From Candidatus Magnetominusculus dajiuhuensis (GTDB lineage Bacteria > Nitrospirota > Thermodesulfovibrionia > Thermodesulfovibrionales > Magnetobacteriaceae): DNA of 57,272 nucleotides. The stretch lies in the NCBI GenBank assembly GCA_015233465.1, contig JADFXP010000017.1, positions 577-57,848 of the forward strand, written 5' to 3'. The notes under the pieces were generated by a model. It ran no database searches and was not told the DNA's origin. It saw nothing but the letters and a program-made list of their open reading frames with translations. Position numbers and translations under genes: made by a program. Positions 7,409-15,666 of this stretch are shown here, one piece after another; the first letter of the stretch is position 1, and each line of letters opens with the position of its first letter.

Positions 7409-8196
7409 TGGAAAACGCAATCAATATAAGCCATTTAGATACACATTACGGCAATTATAAGGTATTGAAGGATATAACAGTCTCAATCCCCCGCGGGAAG
7501 ACGACAGTTATACTTGGCGGGAGCGGATGCGGGAAAAGCACCCTCCTTAAGCATCTTATTGGATTACTTCGTCCAACAAATGGAACAATATTAATAAATG
7601 ATAAAGATATTACCTTGATGAATGAGTTTCAGTTAAATGATATTAGAAGACATATAGGAATACTATTTCAAGGTGCAGCCCTTTTAAATTCAATGACAAT
7701 TGCTGACAATGTTGCCCTTCCGTTAAAAGAGCATACAAGACTTAATCCAGAGACAATAAATATTATGGTCAGGATGAAACTTGATCTAGTTGGATTAAGC
7801 GGATTTGATCATTTCTTTCCTGCACAGCTCTCAGGAGGGATGAAAAAACGCGCAGGTATTGCCAGAGCAATGGCCCTTGATCCAGAATTACTATTTTTTG
7901 ATGAGCCCTCAGCAGGGCTTGACCCTGTGACTGCTGCTGGAATAGATGATCTAATATTAAGACTTAAAAGTGTATTTAAGATGACTATTACTGTAATAAC
8001 ACATGAATTGCCTAGTGTATTCATGATAGCAGATTATGTTATAATGTTGGAAAAGGGAGAGATGCTTTTTGCAGGGACGTTGGATGAATTAAAGGCATCA
8101 AGTCATCCTGCAATCAGAAGGTTTCTGGAAAGGAAACCTGATACTGCTGCAGTCTCTCCTGATGATTATTTTGATATTATAGCAGGTCGTATATAA
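7408..8196 (+). CDS. mlaF: MlaF-family ATP-binding protein of the lipid transporter
   Basis: A 262-residue ABC ATPase. Walker A is GGSGCGKST (37-45), the signature is LSGGMKKRAGIARA, and Walker B is LLFFDEPSAGLDP, followed by the H-loop VITHELPS. The LSGGM(K/R)KR and AGLDP versions are typical of the MCE-associated ATPases. It energises MlaE. In E. coli the ATPase binds the STAS protein MlaB, and a STAS gene lies two genes upstream here. A 129-base gap containing a long inverted repeat separates it from mlaD. Confidence 0.93.
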   Translation: MENAINISHLDTHYGNYKVLKDITVSIPRGKTTVILGGSGCGKSTLLKHLIGLLRPTNGTILINDKDITLMNEFQLNDIRRHIGILFQGAALLNSMTIADNVALPLKEHTRLNPETINIMVRMKLDLVGLSGFDHFFPAQLSGGMKKRAGIARAMALDPELLFFDEPSAGLDPVTAAGIDDLILRLKSVFKMTITVITHELPSVFMIADYVIMLEKGEMLFAGTLDELKASSHPAIRRFLERKPDTAAVSPDDYFDIIAGRI

Positions 8197-8210
8197 AAAC
8201 TATTGAAAAA

Positions 8211-8306
8211 TTAAAAGTGAAAAGTTATTAAGGAAAAGATTTAATTTATAATAAAGTTATGAAAATTTTATTTAACTGCTCTTAACTTTTAGTTTTTCAC
8301 TTTTAA
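8211..8306. repeat. Long interrupted inverted repeat between mlaF and mlaD
   Basis: TTAAAAGTGAAAA at 8211-8223 is a perfect complement of TTTTCACTTTTAA at 8294-8306, and the pairing continues inward imperfectly (AAAAGTTA with CTTAACTTTT). The arms are about 70 bases apart. It lies inside the only sizeable gap of the lipid-transport operon, so the mRNA could fold here and set mlaD levels relative to mlaEF. A similar string occurs near 25080-25120. Confidence 0.5.
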
Positions 8307-8325
8307 CTTTAATAAGGAGAATGTC

Positions 8326-9240
8326 TTGCCATATTTAAAGGAAGAAATAAAGGCTGGGTTTATAATAGTTTCCGCTTTTTTGATCTTGAGTATAGTAATT
8401 ATTGTAATTGGCGGAAAGCATTTTCTAAAAAGTTATGATTATTATTATATAAAGGTAAAAAATGTCACAGGCATTGACGTAGGTTCTCAGGTAAAGTTAG
8501 CAGGTGTGACGGTTGGAAGTATTGTAGATATTATGCCTCCGCAGTCTCCAGGTGATTTTGTCACAATAAAGATTGGTTTAAAAAAGGGGACTAAATTATT
8601 TAAAGGAACACAAGCTATGATCTCTCAAATAGGTTTTATTGGGGATATATTTTTATTGCTTGCCGTAGATAATACATTAAATGACCCCATTGTTCCCGGC
8701 TCTATTATACCATCATCTGAGCATATGCAGTTTACAACATTAATGAGCAAACTTGATGAATTATCTCATTCTGTAAATAATCTTGTTACAGATATGGATA
8801 AGGTCTTTAGTCCTAAAAACCTATCTCATATTGATGGTATTTTGGAAAATACCAATACTTTAATGGGCGGTGCATCATCAAATATTAATAAAATATCAAC
8901 TTCTTTGCATGATGTAACAGATCAGCTTTCAACCGTTCTTAAAGAGATGCAAGGTCTTGTTAAGGACAGTAAGGGCGGGATTAATGATATATTAAAAAAA
9001 TCATCAGCAGACCTTGAGAAAACAGGCGATATGATAAAGGCAATAGAACAAGCAGCTAATAGTGTGGGAAAGACATCACGCAGCGTGGATAGGGCAATTA
9101 ATGCGCAAAACAATAATATTGATGAACTGCTTAGATCCATGACAAAGACAGCAGAAAATATGCAGGAAGTTCTGCAGGAATTCAAACATCGTCCTTGGAG
9201 TATCATCTATAAAGAAGGTAAAGGAGAAGAAGAGAGATGA
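8326..9240 (+). CDS. mlaD: MlaD-like MCE-domain lipid-binding protein
   Basis: A 304-residue protein with one N-terminal membrane anchor (about 10-29) and a single MCE domain (about 38-118; VKNVTGIDVGSQVKLAGVTVG is split by the usual glycine turn). A long helical region with Ser/Asn/Lys-rich repeats (about 140-290) follows. MCE proteins form hexameric rings that carry phospholipids across the periplasm. The start is TTG at 8326, because AAGGAG lies about seven bases upstream and the nearby ATG at 8321 is out of frame. The stop overlaps the lipoprotein start by four bases. The long C-terminal helix suggests a tube or needle-like extension rather than the short E. coli MlaD tail. Confidence 0.93.
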   Translation: MPYLKEEIKAGFIIVSAFLILSIVIIVIGGKHFLKSYDYYYIKVKNVTGIDVGSQVKLAGVTVGSIVDIMPPQSPGDFVTIKIGLKKGTKLFKGTQAMISQIGFIGDIFLLLAVDNTLNDPIVPGSIIPSSEHMQFTTLMSKLDELSHSVNNLVTDMDKVFSPKNLSHIDGILENTNTLMGGASSNINKISTSLHDVTDQLSTVLKEMQGLVKDSKGGINDILKKSSADLEKTGDMIKAIEQAANSVGKTSRSVDRAINAQNNNIDELLRSMTKTAENMQEVLQEFKHRPWSIIYKEGKGEEER

Positions 9241-9890
9241 TCACAAAGAATTTTTTTACTCGCACCCTAATATGGGTTACGGCTGTCACTTTGATATTGA
9301 TTGGATGTTCTATGTCAATACCGCCAACTCTTATTTATAATCTCTATATACCGTCAAAATCTGAGACAAAGGTAAATAATGGCGCTATAACTCCAGCGAG
9401 TCAGTCACTATCTATTGCAATAGAGTCTCCAAATTATCTCTCACAGCCATATATCGCATATCGCGATTCACAATATAAGGTTGAATCCTCTAAATATGCA
9501 AGATGGGATTTTGCCCCAGATAAACTTATCTCTGAAGCGTTTAGATATATACTATCAAAGTCTAAGGCATTTGAAAATGTAAGACAGACAATATCTAATC
9601 ATTCGAGATATATTTCCGATAAAGATTCTGAGGGTTTTCTCCTCAATATTTATCTAAAGAGATTTGAACGTGTAGATGAGGGAATCCTGTCATATGCAGA
9701 ACTTGATTTTGATTATGACATAACGCTTCCTAAAGGTTTAAAACCAATTTATTCAGCCACATTTTATAGAAAAAATAAAATTGCAGACAGGAGTTATTTA
9801 GAATTAGCTAAAGGCTTAAGTTCTGCCATTGATGAAGGGATACAAGAGGTTCAGGAAAAATTATCAAAGGTTGTTAAAGAAGTAAATTAA
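9237..9890 (+). CDS. ABC-type transport auxiliary lipoprotein (PqiC-like)
   Basis: A 217-residue predicted lipoprotein. The signal peptide ends in a lipobox LILIGC with lipidated C24. The mature part matches the ABC-transporter auxiliary family in pattern: YNLYIPSK early, then a basic-aromatic stretch around AYRDSQYKVESSKYARW, then a domain with the NIYLKRFERV strand. PqiC-type lipoproteins sit in the outer membrane and connect to MCE rings, giving the transporter an outer-membrane end. Overlap of four bases with mlaD (ATGA) supports a joint complex. It ends the operon. Confidence 0.85.
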   Translation: MITKNFFTRTLIWVTAVTLILIGCSMSIPPTLIYNLYIPSKSETKVNNGAITPASQSLSIAIESPNYLSQPYIAYRDSQYKVESSKYARWDFAPDKLISEAFRYILSKSKAFENVRQTISNHSRYISDKDSEGFLLNIYLKRFERVDEGILSYAELDFDYDITLPKGLKPIYSATFYRKNKIADRSYLELAKGLSSAIDEGIQEVQEKLSKVVKEVN

Positions 9891-10204
9891 ACATCTTGAA
9901 ATTAAGAAAAAGTCAGCATTATTAAATATTTTTGAAATGTATTATGGAACCCATGGTAATATTTCTGTTTATTAAAGAGCGTTATCAATTATAGAAGAAA
10001 TATCAGAGGAGTTAAAGCTGTAGTAACCCATGATTACTATACAAGATGTGAAAAGTGGACTGATAATATTGGCTGCTTACAATCCCCCATGGTTTTTATC
10101 TGAGCTTTAATCTGGTAAGATATTGGGACTGGTTGAAAGTCCTGCATCATTTCGCAGCAGGGATATATTTGTAGGTAAGGATTTTTTGTTTAGAGTATGA
10201 AATA
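9891..10204. other. Intergenic region with possible decayed coding remnants
   Basis: A 314-base gap between the convergent lipoprotein and receiver-kinase genes. No intact gene is seen. Several short plus-strand frames read like protein but are broken by stops and shifts, for example one ending SVY near 9974, one with SIIEEISEEL near 9985-10020 and one with GLVESPASF near 10127-10150. This could be a decayed gene, but no family is recognised. No terminator with a T-run was found. Confidence 0.3.
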
Positions 10205-11374
10205 TCACACAACAGAACCTGCAATATCCAGCTCAATGGTAAACATTGCCCCTTTTTCAAAATTTACTGCTGATAATATGCCGCCCATATTTTTCTCTAT
10301 TATCACCTTAGACATATAAAGCCCAATCCCTGTGCCTTCTTTTTTAGAGGTAACATATGAGGCAAATATATTTTCAATCAATTCCTTAGGGATTCCGCCT
10401 CCATTATCTATAAACTTAATTATTGCCCTGCCATTATCACTGGATATCACGATATTTATAAATGGACTTTCATCGTCAAGATATAAACTATTTTTCTGTT
10501 TGTCAATAATCGCGTCCCTTGCGTTAGTTAATATGTTTAAAACCGCCTGTTTAAATTCATTTGGATACCCAAAGGCTGAAAGTTCCGGGCTGCACGTACA
10601 TATCTCGTTTTTTTCGCAGTTTGTGTTTAGTTTTACTGCCCCGGCATATGTACAGCTTAAACTTATAGATATATTAGATTTGACTATTTGCTCATAGAGA
10701 AGATAGATAACCTCTTTTATTATAGAATTAATCTTAAATAATATTTTCTCCTTATCCTGTTTAAAGAAATTTCTAAAATCATCAATGGTATTGGACATAA
10801 ATGTAACCTGTTTCACAATATCCATTACGGAGTTCCCAAGATATTCCCTATTTAATTCTCCATAATCAAAAGCGCTTACCAAGTCTTGAGCTATAAGATT
10901 GATAGCATTAAGGGGCTGTCTCCATTGATGCGCAATTGCCCCTATCATCTCGCCCATAGCAGCCATCTTAGATTGCTGAATTAATAATTTCTTATTCTGT
11001 TTGATAACTTCATAATTTGCGCATGAGTTTTTAACCGTTATTAATAATTTATTTATATCAGCAGGCTTTGTTAAAAAATCATAAGCTCCATGTGTCAATG
11101 TCTCTACTGCTGTTGATATACTATAATTGGCAGTTATCATTATTACAGGAATATCTGCATCAATATTTTTTATATATTTTAATACCTCTATACCATTCAT
11201 GCCAGGCATATTAATATCAAGAAGTATAGTATCAGGCTGTTCTGTTTCGAACAACCTAATTGCTTCCTCTCCATCAAAGGCGGAGATGCTCTGATAACCT
11301 TTAGAGCAAATAACTGCGCTTATGGAATTTTGTACAGAACGATCATCATCAACGATTAATATTTTATTCATCAC
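10205..11374 (-). CDS. Receiver-histidine kinase (REC-HisKA-HATPase)
   Basis: A 389-residue cytoplasmic protein. An N-terminal receiver (1-115) has acceptor D53 and the TKPAD motif with K103. A dimerisation helix carries AHQWRQPLN with phospho-accepting H149. The HATPase domain has the N-box NILTNARDA, then DNGGGIP and GTGIGL. The HQWRQPL version of the H-box is common in kinases of epsilon- and deltaproteobacteria-like groups. Because the receiver precedes the kinase, the protein is probably switched by phosphorylation from an upstream kinase, such as the large hybrids in the same minus-strand block. It is the last gene of that block, 16 bases after the HD-GYP gene. Confidence 0.92.
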   Translation of the reverse strand: MMNKILIVDDDRSVQNSISAVICSKGYQSISAFDGEEAIRLFETEQPDTILLDINMPGMNGIEVLKYIKNIDADIPVIMITANYSISTAVETLTHGAYDFLTKPADINKLLITVKNSCANYEVIKQNKKLLIQQSKMAAMGEMIGAIAHQWRQPLNAINLIAQDLVSAFDYGELNREYLGNSVMDIVKQVTFMSNTIDDFRNFFKQDKEKILFKINSIIKEVIYLLYEQIVKSNISISLSCTYAGAVKLNTNCEKNEICTCSPELSAFGYPNEFKQAVLNILTNARDAIIDKQKNSLYLDDESPFINIVISSDNGRAIIKFIDNGGGIPKELIENIFASYVTSKKEGTGIGLYMSKVIIEKNMGGILSAVNFEKGAMFTIELDIAGSVV

Positions 11375-11390
11375 TCAACAATTAATATCT

Positions 11391-12461
11391 TTATTGGTTT
11401 TTTTCATAAATATCAATAAACAATTTATAAACCCTCTTAAAAGCAGTTAAAACAGCTGGATCAAAATGCTGGGGGATTGTCCTGCCGTCTCCAGTAGTTA
11501 TAATCTCTACAACCTTTCCAGCAGGTAATGCAGGCTTATAAGGACGTCTCATTATTAGAGCATCAAACTGATCGCAAATATTGATTATCCTTGCTTCTAT
11601 TGGAATTTCTTCCCCTTTTAGATTATTAGGATACCCAGAGCCATCCCATCTTTCATGGTGATTAAGGGCAATGGAAGCTGCCATTTGTATCATCTTATAA
11701 GTTGACCCAGTCAAGATTGAATGCCCAATTATAGGATGTTTTTTTATCACTTCAAATTCCTCAAAGGTTAATCCACAAGTTTTTAATAAGATATTATCTG
11801 GAATCCCTATCTTTCCAATATCATGAAGCTGACTGGCAAAAGATATTTCTTCTATAAAATCAGAAGACATCTTTAATTCCTCTGATAATACCTTTGTGTA
11901 TAATCCAATCCTTACAATATGTTCGCCAGTGTCTGAATCTCTATATTCAGCTGCAGCAGTCATTTTTTTTGTGATCTCAATATTGATATTTTTAATCGTT
12001 TTAAGGGCATCAGTTAATTCACGAGTTTTAATTGTAACTTCTTTCTCAAGGGTAGCCTTATAATTTTTTTCAAGATAGAGAGCCTTGCTATGAACGAGAG
12101 CCTTTTCTACAGAATTCAAAAAAAGCTCAGCGGTTAAAGGTTTTAAGGCAAAATCAAATGCGCCAATGTTTATCGCAGATACGGCATTTTCAAGATCTGT
12201 ATAACCTGTCATAATTATAACAGGCAGTTCAGGATATTTCTTTTTGACTATATTAAGCAGTTCTATACCAGATAACCAAGGCATTTTAATGTCGCTTATC
12301 ATGACATCAAACCTTCGTTTTTCTAACCATACTAATGCCTTTGCGCCATTTTCACACGCTATATAGTCATATCCCCTAAATCCCATTATCGCTGATAGTG
12401 ATTCTCTTACGTTTATATCATCATCTACAATAAGAACGTGCATTTTCTTATTATCATTCAT
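11391..12461 (-). CDS. HD-GYP response regulator (RpfG-like cyclic di-GMP phosphodiesterase)
   Basis: A 356-residue protein. The receiver (about 8-120) has acceptor D57 and LKPL with K107. A coiled linker (125-165) leads to an HD-GYP domain with HDIGKIGIP (HD at 213-214), the downstream paired histidines around 268-269, and GYP at 276-278 within HHERWDGSGYP. The domain hydrolyses cyclic di-GMP to GMP in RpfG-type regulators. All signature residues are intact, unlike the second HD-GYP protein in the window (26946-28289). It lies 52 bases after the hybrid kinase gene, which is its likely phosphodonor. Confidence 0.93.
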   Translation of the reverse strand: MNDNKKMHVLIVDDDINVRESLSAIMGFRGYDYIACENGAKALVWLEKRRFDVMISDIKMPWLSGIELLNIVKKKYPELPVIIMTGYTDLENAVSAINIGAFDFALKPLTAELFLNSVEKALVHSKALYLEKNYKATLEKEVTIKTRELTDALKTIKNINIEITKKMTAAAEYRDSDTGEHIVRIGLYTKVLSEELKMSSDFIEEISFASQLHDIGKIGIPDNILLKTCGLTFEEFEVIKKHPIIGHSILTGSTYKMIQMAASIALNHHERWDGSGYPNNLKGEEIPIEARIINICDQFDALIMRRPYKPALPAGKVVEIITTGDGRTIPQHFDPAVLTAFKRVYKLFIDIYEKNQ

Positions 12462-12513
12462 ATATTTACCTTAACATATAGCAAGAATTACAAATAATAT
12501 TTTTATTCTACAA

Positions 12514-15426
12514 CTATTTATTTAATATTTCATCTATTGATTTTAAAAATAGACTTGGAAGAATCGGCTTAGAAAGCAGATGAAAATCATCTTTTAAAAT
12601 TCCCCTTTCATCTATTATATCATCTGTATAACCGCTTATAAACAATACTTTCATATCTGGTTTTACCTTGATTATCTCATCATATACAGCTTTTCCATTT
12701 TTACCCGGCATTATTACATCTAAGATAACTAATTCTATCTCATCCTTATATTCGTTAAACAATTTTACTGCAATATTCCCATCTTCTGCAATTATAACAG
12801 TATATCCAGTATTTTCAAGAAGCAATTTGGTAGATTCAATAGAAGCCTGCTCGTCTTCAGCAAGCAGTATCGTTGCTGACCCTGTATAAACATCAGTTTG
12901 TGCTGTACTAATATACTCAACTTGAGCTGTATCAATCAGTGGAAAGTAGATCTTAAATGTAGTTCCTACGTCTAATTCACTGTATAGATTAATGTATCCA
13001 TTATTTTGCTTAACAGCCCCAAAAACCGTTGATAACCCAAGCCCAGTTCCCTTGCCAACCTCCTTTGTGGTAAAAAATGGTTCAAATACCTTTTTTTGAA
13101 TATCTTTGCTCATACCTACGCCTGTATCTGAAAAACTTATAACGCCATACATGCCTGATTTCAATGTCTCAAGCTCACTTTGAGATTCTGAGTCATGCCT
13201 TAACTTAAATGTAGCTATACTTATTAAACCGCCATCTTGCATAGCATCCCTTGCATTTGTTGTAAGATTCAATAAAATTTGGTCAAACTGCGAACTGTCT
13301 GCCTTTATATTCAGAGGTTCTGGAGACAGATCTGTCTTTATCTTAATGTCCTCTGAAATAAGCCTTTTTAACATCTTTTCAATATCTCTAATTGCAGTAT
13401 TTATATCCATTTGAGCAGGATTTATTATCTGTTTCTTGCTAAATGCAAGCAGCCCTTGAGTCAATTTTGCTCCCCTGTCTGTAGAGGATTGTATCCCTTC
13501 TATGTAATTAGTTAATATACTGACTTCACCTGATTTCATTTTGATCAAATAGGCATAATTACTTATTGCATATAAGATATTATTAAAATCATGGGCAACG
13601 CCTGCAGCAAGCTGGCCAATAGCCTCCATCTTTTGTGATTGATAGAGTTTATTCTCTAGTTGCCGTCTTTCTGTAATATCTATTGAGACCTTGAGGAAGT
13701 TTATAATCTCTCCATTATCTCCCCTTAAAGGCAGAATTGTCGCATACTCCCAATAAAGCTCGCCGTCTTTTTTCTTATTGCAAAACTCGCCGCTCCATTC
13801 ATGGCCATCATAAATTTTACTCCAAAGTAATTTATATTCATCATCGCTTGTAATCCCTGACTTAAGTATTCTTGTATGTTTCCCAATAGCTTCTTCAAGT
13901 GAATATTGAGTGCATTGAGTAAATGCCTTATTTACATATTCTATATTGCCAAGTTTATCAGTAATTACCACAATGGATGGACTCTGCTCTACTACTTTAG
14001 ATAACTTTTCTATCTGTTCTCGAATTATTTTATTTTTATTTTCCTTTTCAATAAGCTCCATAGCAAGCGAAATATCATTAGAAATTAAACTAAGAACTTC
14101 AACCTCTGAATCTGTAAAATAAAATTTTTCATCTGAATAAAAAGCAATAATACCAACTATTTTATCGTTAATGTGCAGAGGGAAAGACGCTGATGATTTA
14201 AATCCACATTCTATGGCAATATTTTTCCATGTTTTCATTGAATCATCTTTTTCAATATCACTTGACACAATTGGTTGATTTAAACGAATAGATGTGCCGC
14301 AAGGGCCTTGACCTTGCGGAATATCTAGAGTAGAAATTGTAATATTATCAAGATAACCATGACCCTTGCCATATTGAGCTTTTGGAATAACTATTGATGT
14401 CTCAAAATCTATAGCACCTACCCAAGCAAAGAGGAGTCCAGTTATATCTACTACGATTCTACAGACATGATTAAATAATTCATCCATGTTCCTTGTATGA
14501 TTAATAATTTGATTTATTTCGCTTCTTACAGTTAAAACTTTATTTAAACGAATAATTTGTTCTTCAGCAGCCTTGCGAATATTTACCTCATGCTCTTTTT
14601 GTTGTATTTCAAATAGTAATTTTTTATTAGACTCCATTATCTCAAATGTCTTAGCCTTTACCTTTTCAGTCATATGAGTAAATGAATTCGCTAATGAGCC
14701 AATCTCATCATCTGAATATATATTAGTCTTATTTTCAGGCAGATCATCCGCAAACCCATTTACGGTTTTTTTTAAGAAATATAATGGAGTAGTAATGCTT
14801 CTGATAATATAAATGGCAAAGATAATTACACTCACCAGATATACAAAGAGCATAGAGTATAAAAGCCTATGTGTACGCGATTTAACTGCAATTGATTGTA
14901 GTTGAAATTCCTTTGCCTTGCCTTTAGCAAAAGACCTGACATCTTGTATTGTATCAGAAAATATTTTTCTCAAAATGTGTTCTTTTGTATTTTTTATCCT
15001 TTGAGCCTCAATAAATTGTCCTGAGCGAATTAATCTTAGAAACTCAAGATTAGCGGCATTCCATTGAACGTTAATCTCCTTTATTTTAATTATCAACTCA
15101 ATGCTGCCCAAAAATTGAGCAGATAAAATATCAATTTTTTTGGAAATATCATCTGTATATCTATCTAACACATCTATGCGTTCTTGAAGCTTATTGACGT
15201 CCTTCAACCCTATTAAATTATCTTGTTCAATATCAATACTTAAAATATCAGAATTAATATCTCCAGATGCTTGGAGAACTTTAAATGGATGTTCATAAAG
15301 CTTATTTGTTATCTCAACCATATAATTTTCTTGAGAAATAACAAAATAGATAGCACTTGAAAATAGCAAAAATAAAATGATAAATTCAAAATATAACTTT
15401 TTAGAAATAGTTAATCTCTTTAGCAT
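12514..15426 (-). CDS. Membrane hybrid sensor kinase (sensor-HAMP-GAF-PAS-HK-REC)
   Basis: About 970 residues. The ATG at 15426 is preferred over a TTG at 15447 because GAGG lies five bases before the ATG. Two membrane segments (about 8-28 and 190-212) enclose a helical periplasmic sensor of the four-helix type. A HAMP domain, a GAF domain (about 310-450), a PAS domain (about 470-590), a kinase core with GVAHDFNNI (H612) and an HATPase with GTGLGL follow. A C-terminal receiver has LAEDE, VILDVIMPG and SKPI. The architecture suggests that phosphate goes to its own receiver and then perhaps to the downstream HD-GYP or receiver-kinase. The separation from the upstream giant kinase (218 bases with a strong hairpin) suggests its own promoter. 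Confidence 0.92.
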   Translation of the reverse strand: MLKRLTISKKLYFEFIILFLLFSSAIYFVISQENYMVEITNKLYEHPFKVLQASGDINSDILSIDIEQDNLIGLKDVNKLQERIDVLDRYTDDISKKIDILSAQFLGSIELIIKIKEINVQWNAANLEFLRLIRSGQFIEAQRIKNTKEHILRKIFSDTIQDVRSFAKGKAKEFQLQSIAVKSRTHRLLYSMLFVYLVSVIIFAIYIIRSITTPLYFLKKTVNGFADDLPENKTNIYSDDEIGSLANSFTHMTEKVKAKTFEIMESNKKLLFEIQQKEHEVNIRKAAEEQIIRLNKVLTVRSEINQIINHTRNMDELFNHVCRIVVDITGLLFAWVGAIDFETSIVIPKAQYGKGHGYLDNITISTLDIPQGQGPCGTSIRLNQPIVSSDIEKDDSMKTWKNIAIECGFKSSASFPLHINDKIVGIIAFYSDEKFYFTDSEVEVLSLISNDISLAMELIEKENKNKIIREQIEKLSKVVEQSPSIVVITDKLGNIEYVNKAFTQCTQYSLEEAIGKHTRILKSGITSDDEYKLLWSKIYDGHEWSGEFCNKKKDGELYWEYATILPLRGDNGEIINFLKVSIDITERRQLENKLYQSQKMEAIGQLAAGVAHDFNNILYAISNYAYLIKMKSGEVSILTNYIEGIQSSTDRGAKLTQGLLAFSKKQIINPAQMDINTAIRDIEKMLKRLISEDIKIKTDLSPEPLNIKADSSQFDQILLNLTTNARDAMQDGGLISIATFKLRHDSESQSELETLKSGMYGVISFSDTGVGMSKDIQKKVFEPFFTTKEVGKGTGLGLSTVFGAVKQNNGYINLYSELDVGTTFKIYFPLIDTAQVEYISTAQTDVYTGSATILLAEDEQASIESTKLLLENTGYTVIIAEDGNIAVKLFNEYKDEIELVILDVIMPGKNGKAVYDEIIKVKPDMKVLFISGYTDDIIDERGILKDDFHLLSKPILPSLFLKSIDEILNK

Positions 15427-15624
15427 CACAACCTCACTCTTTAACAATATTGGACGATCGAATTATTAAGATATTGTCACTTAAATATTAAGAAGATAAT
15501 GTGATTGCGATTATGCGTATTATAGTCTTTAATACATTGATTAGATTTCATACCTCACCCATAAAAAATACTCATGATATTAAATAAGATTAATTTAGTG
15601 TTATTATATCATCTAAAATTTGGA

Positions 15625-15656
15625 TTAGCAATGTAAAAAATATTTTACATTGCTAA
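15625..15656 (-). terminator. 14-bp perfect hairpin after the giant kinase gene
   Basis: TTAGCAATGTAAAA (15625-15638) pairs perfectly with TTTTACATTGCTAA (15643-15656) around a 4-base loop. On the minus strand it starts 11 bases after the stop of the 1565-residue kinase. It has no clean T-run beyond AT-rich flanks, so it may be a terminator or an mRNA-stabilising end, and could work in either direction. Confidence 0.55.
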
Positions 15657-15666
15657 AAATGGAGAA

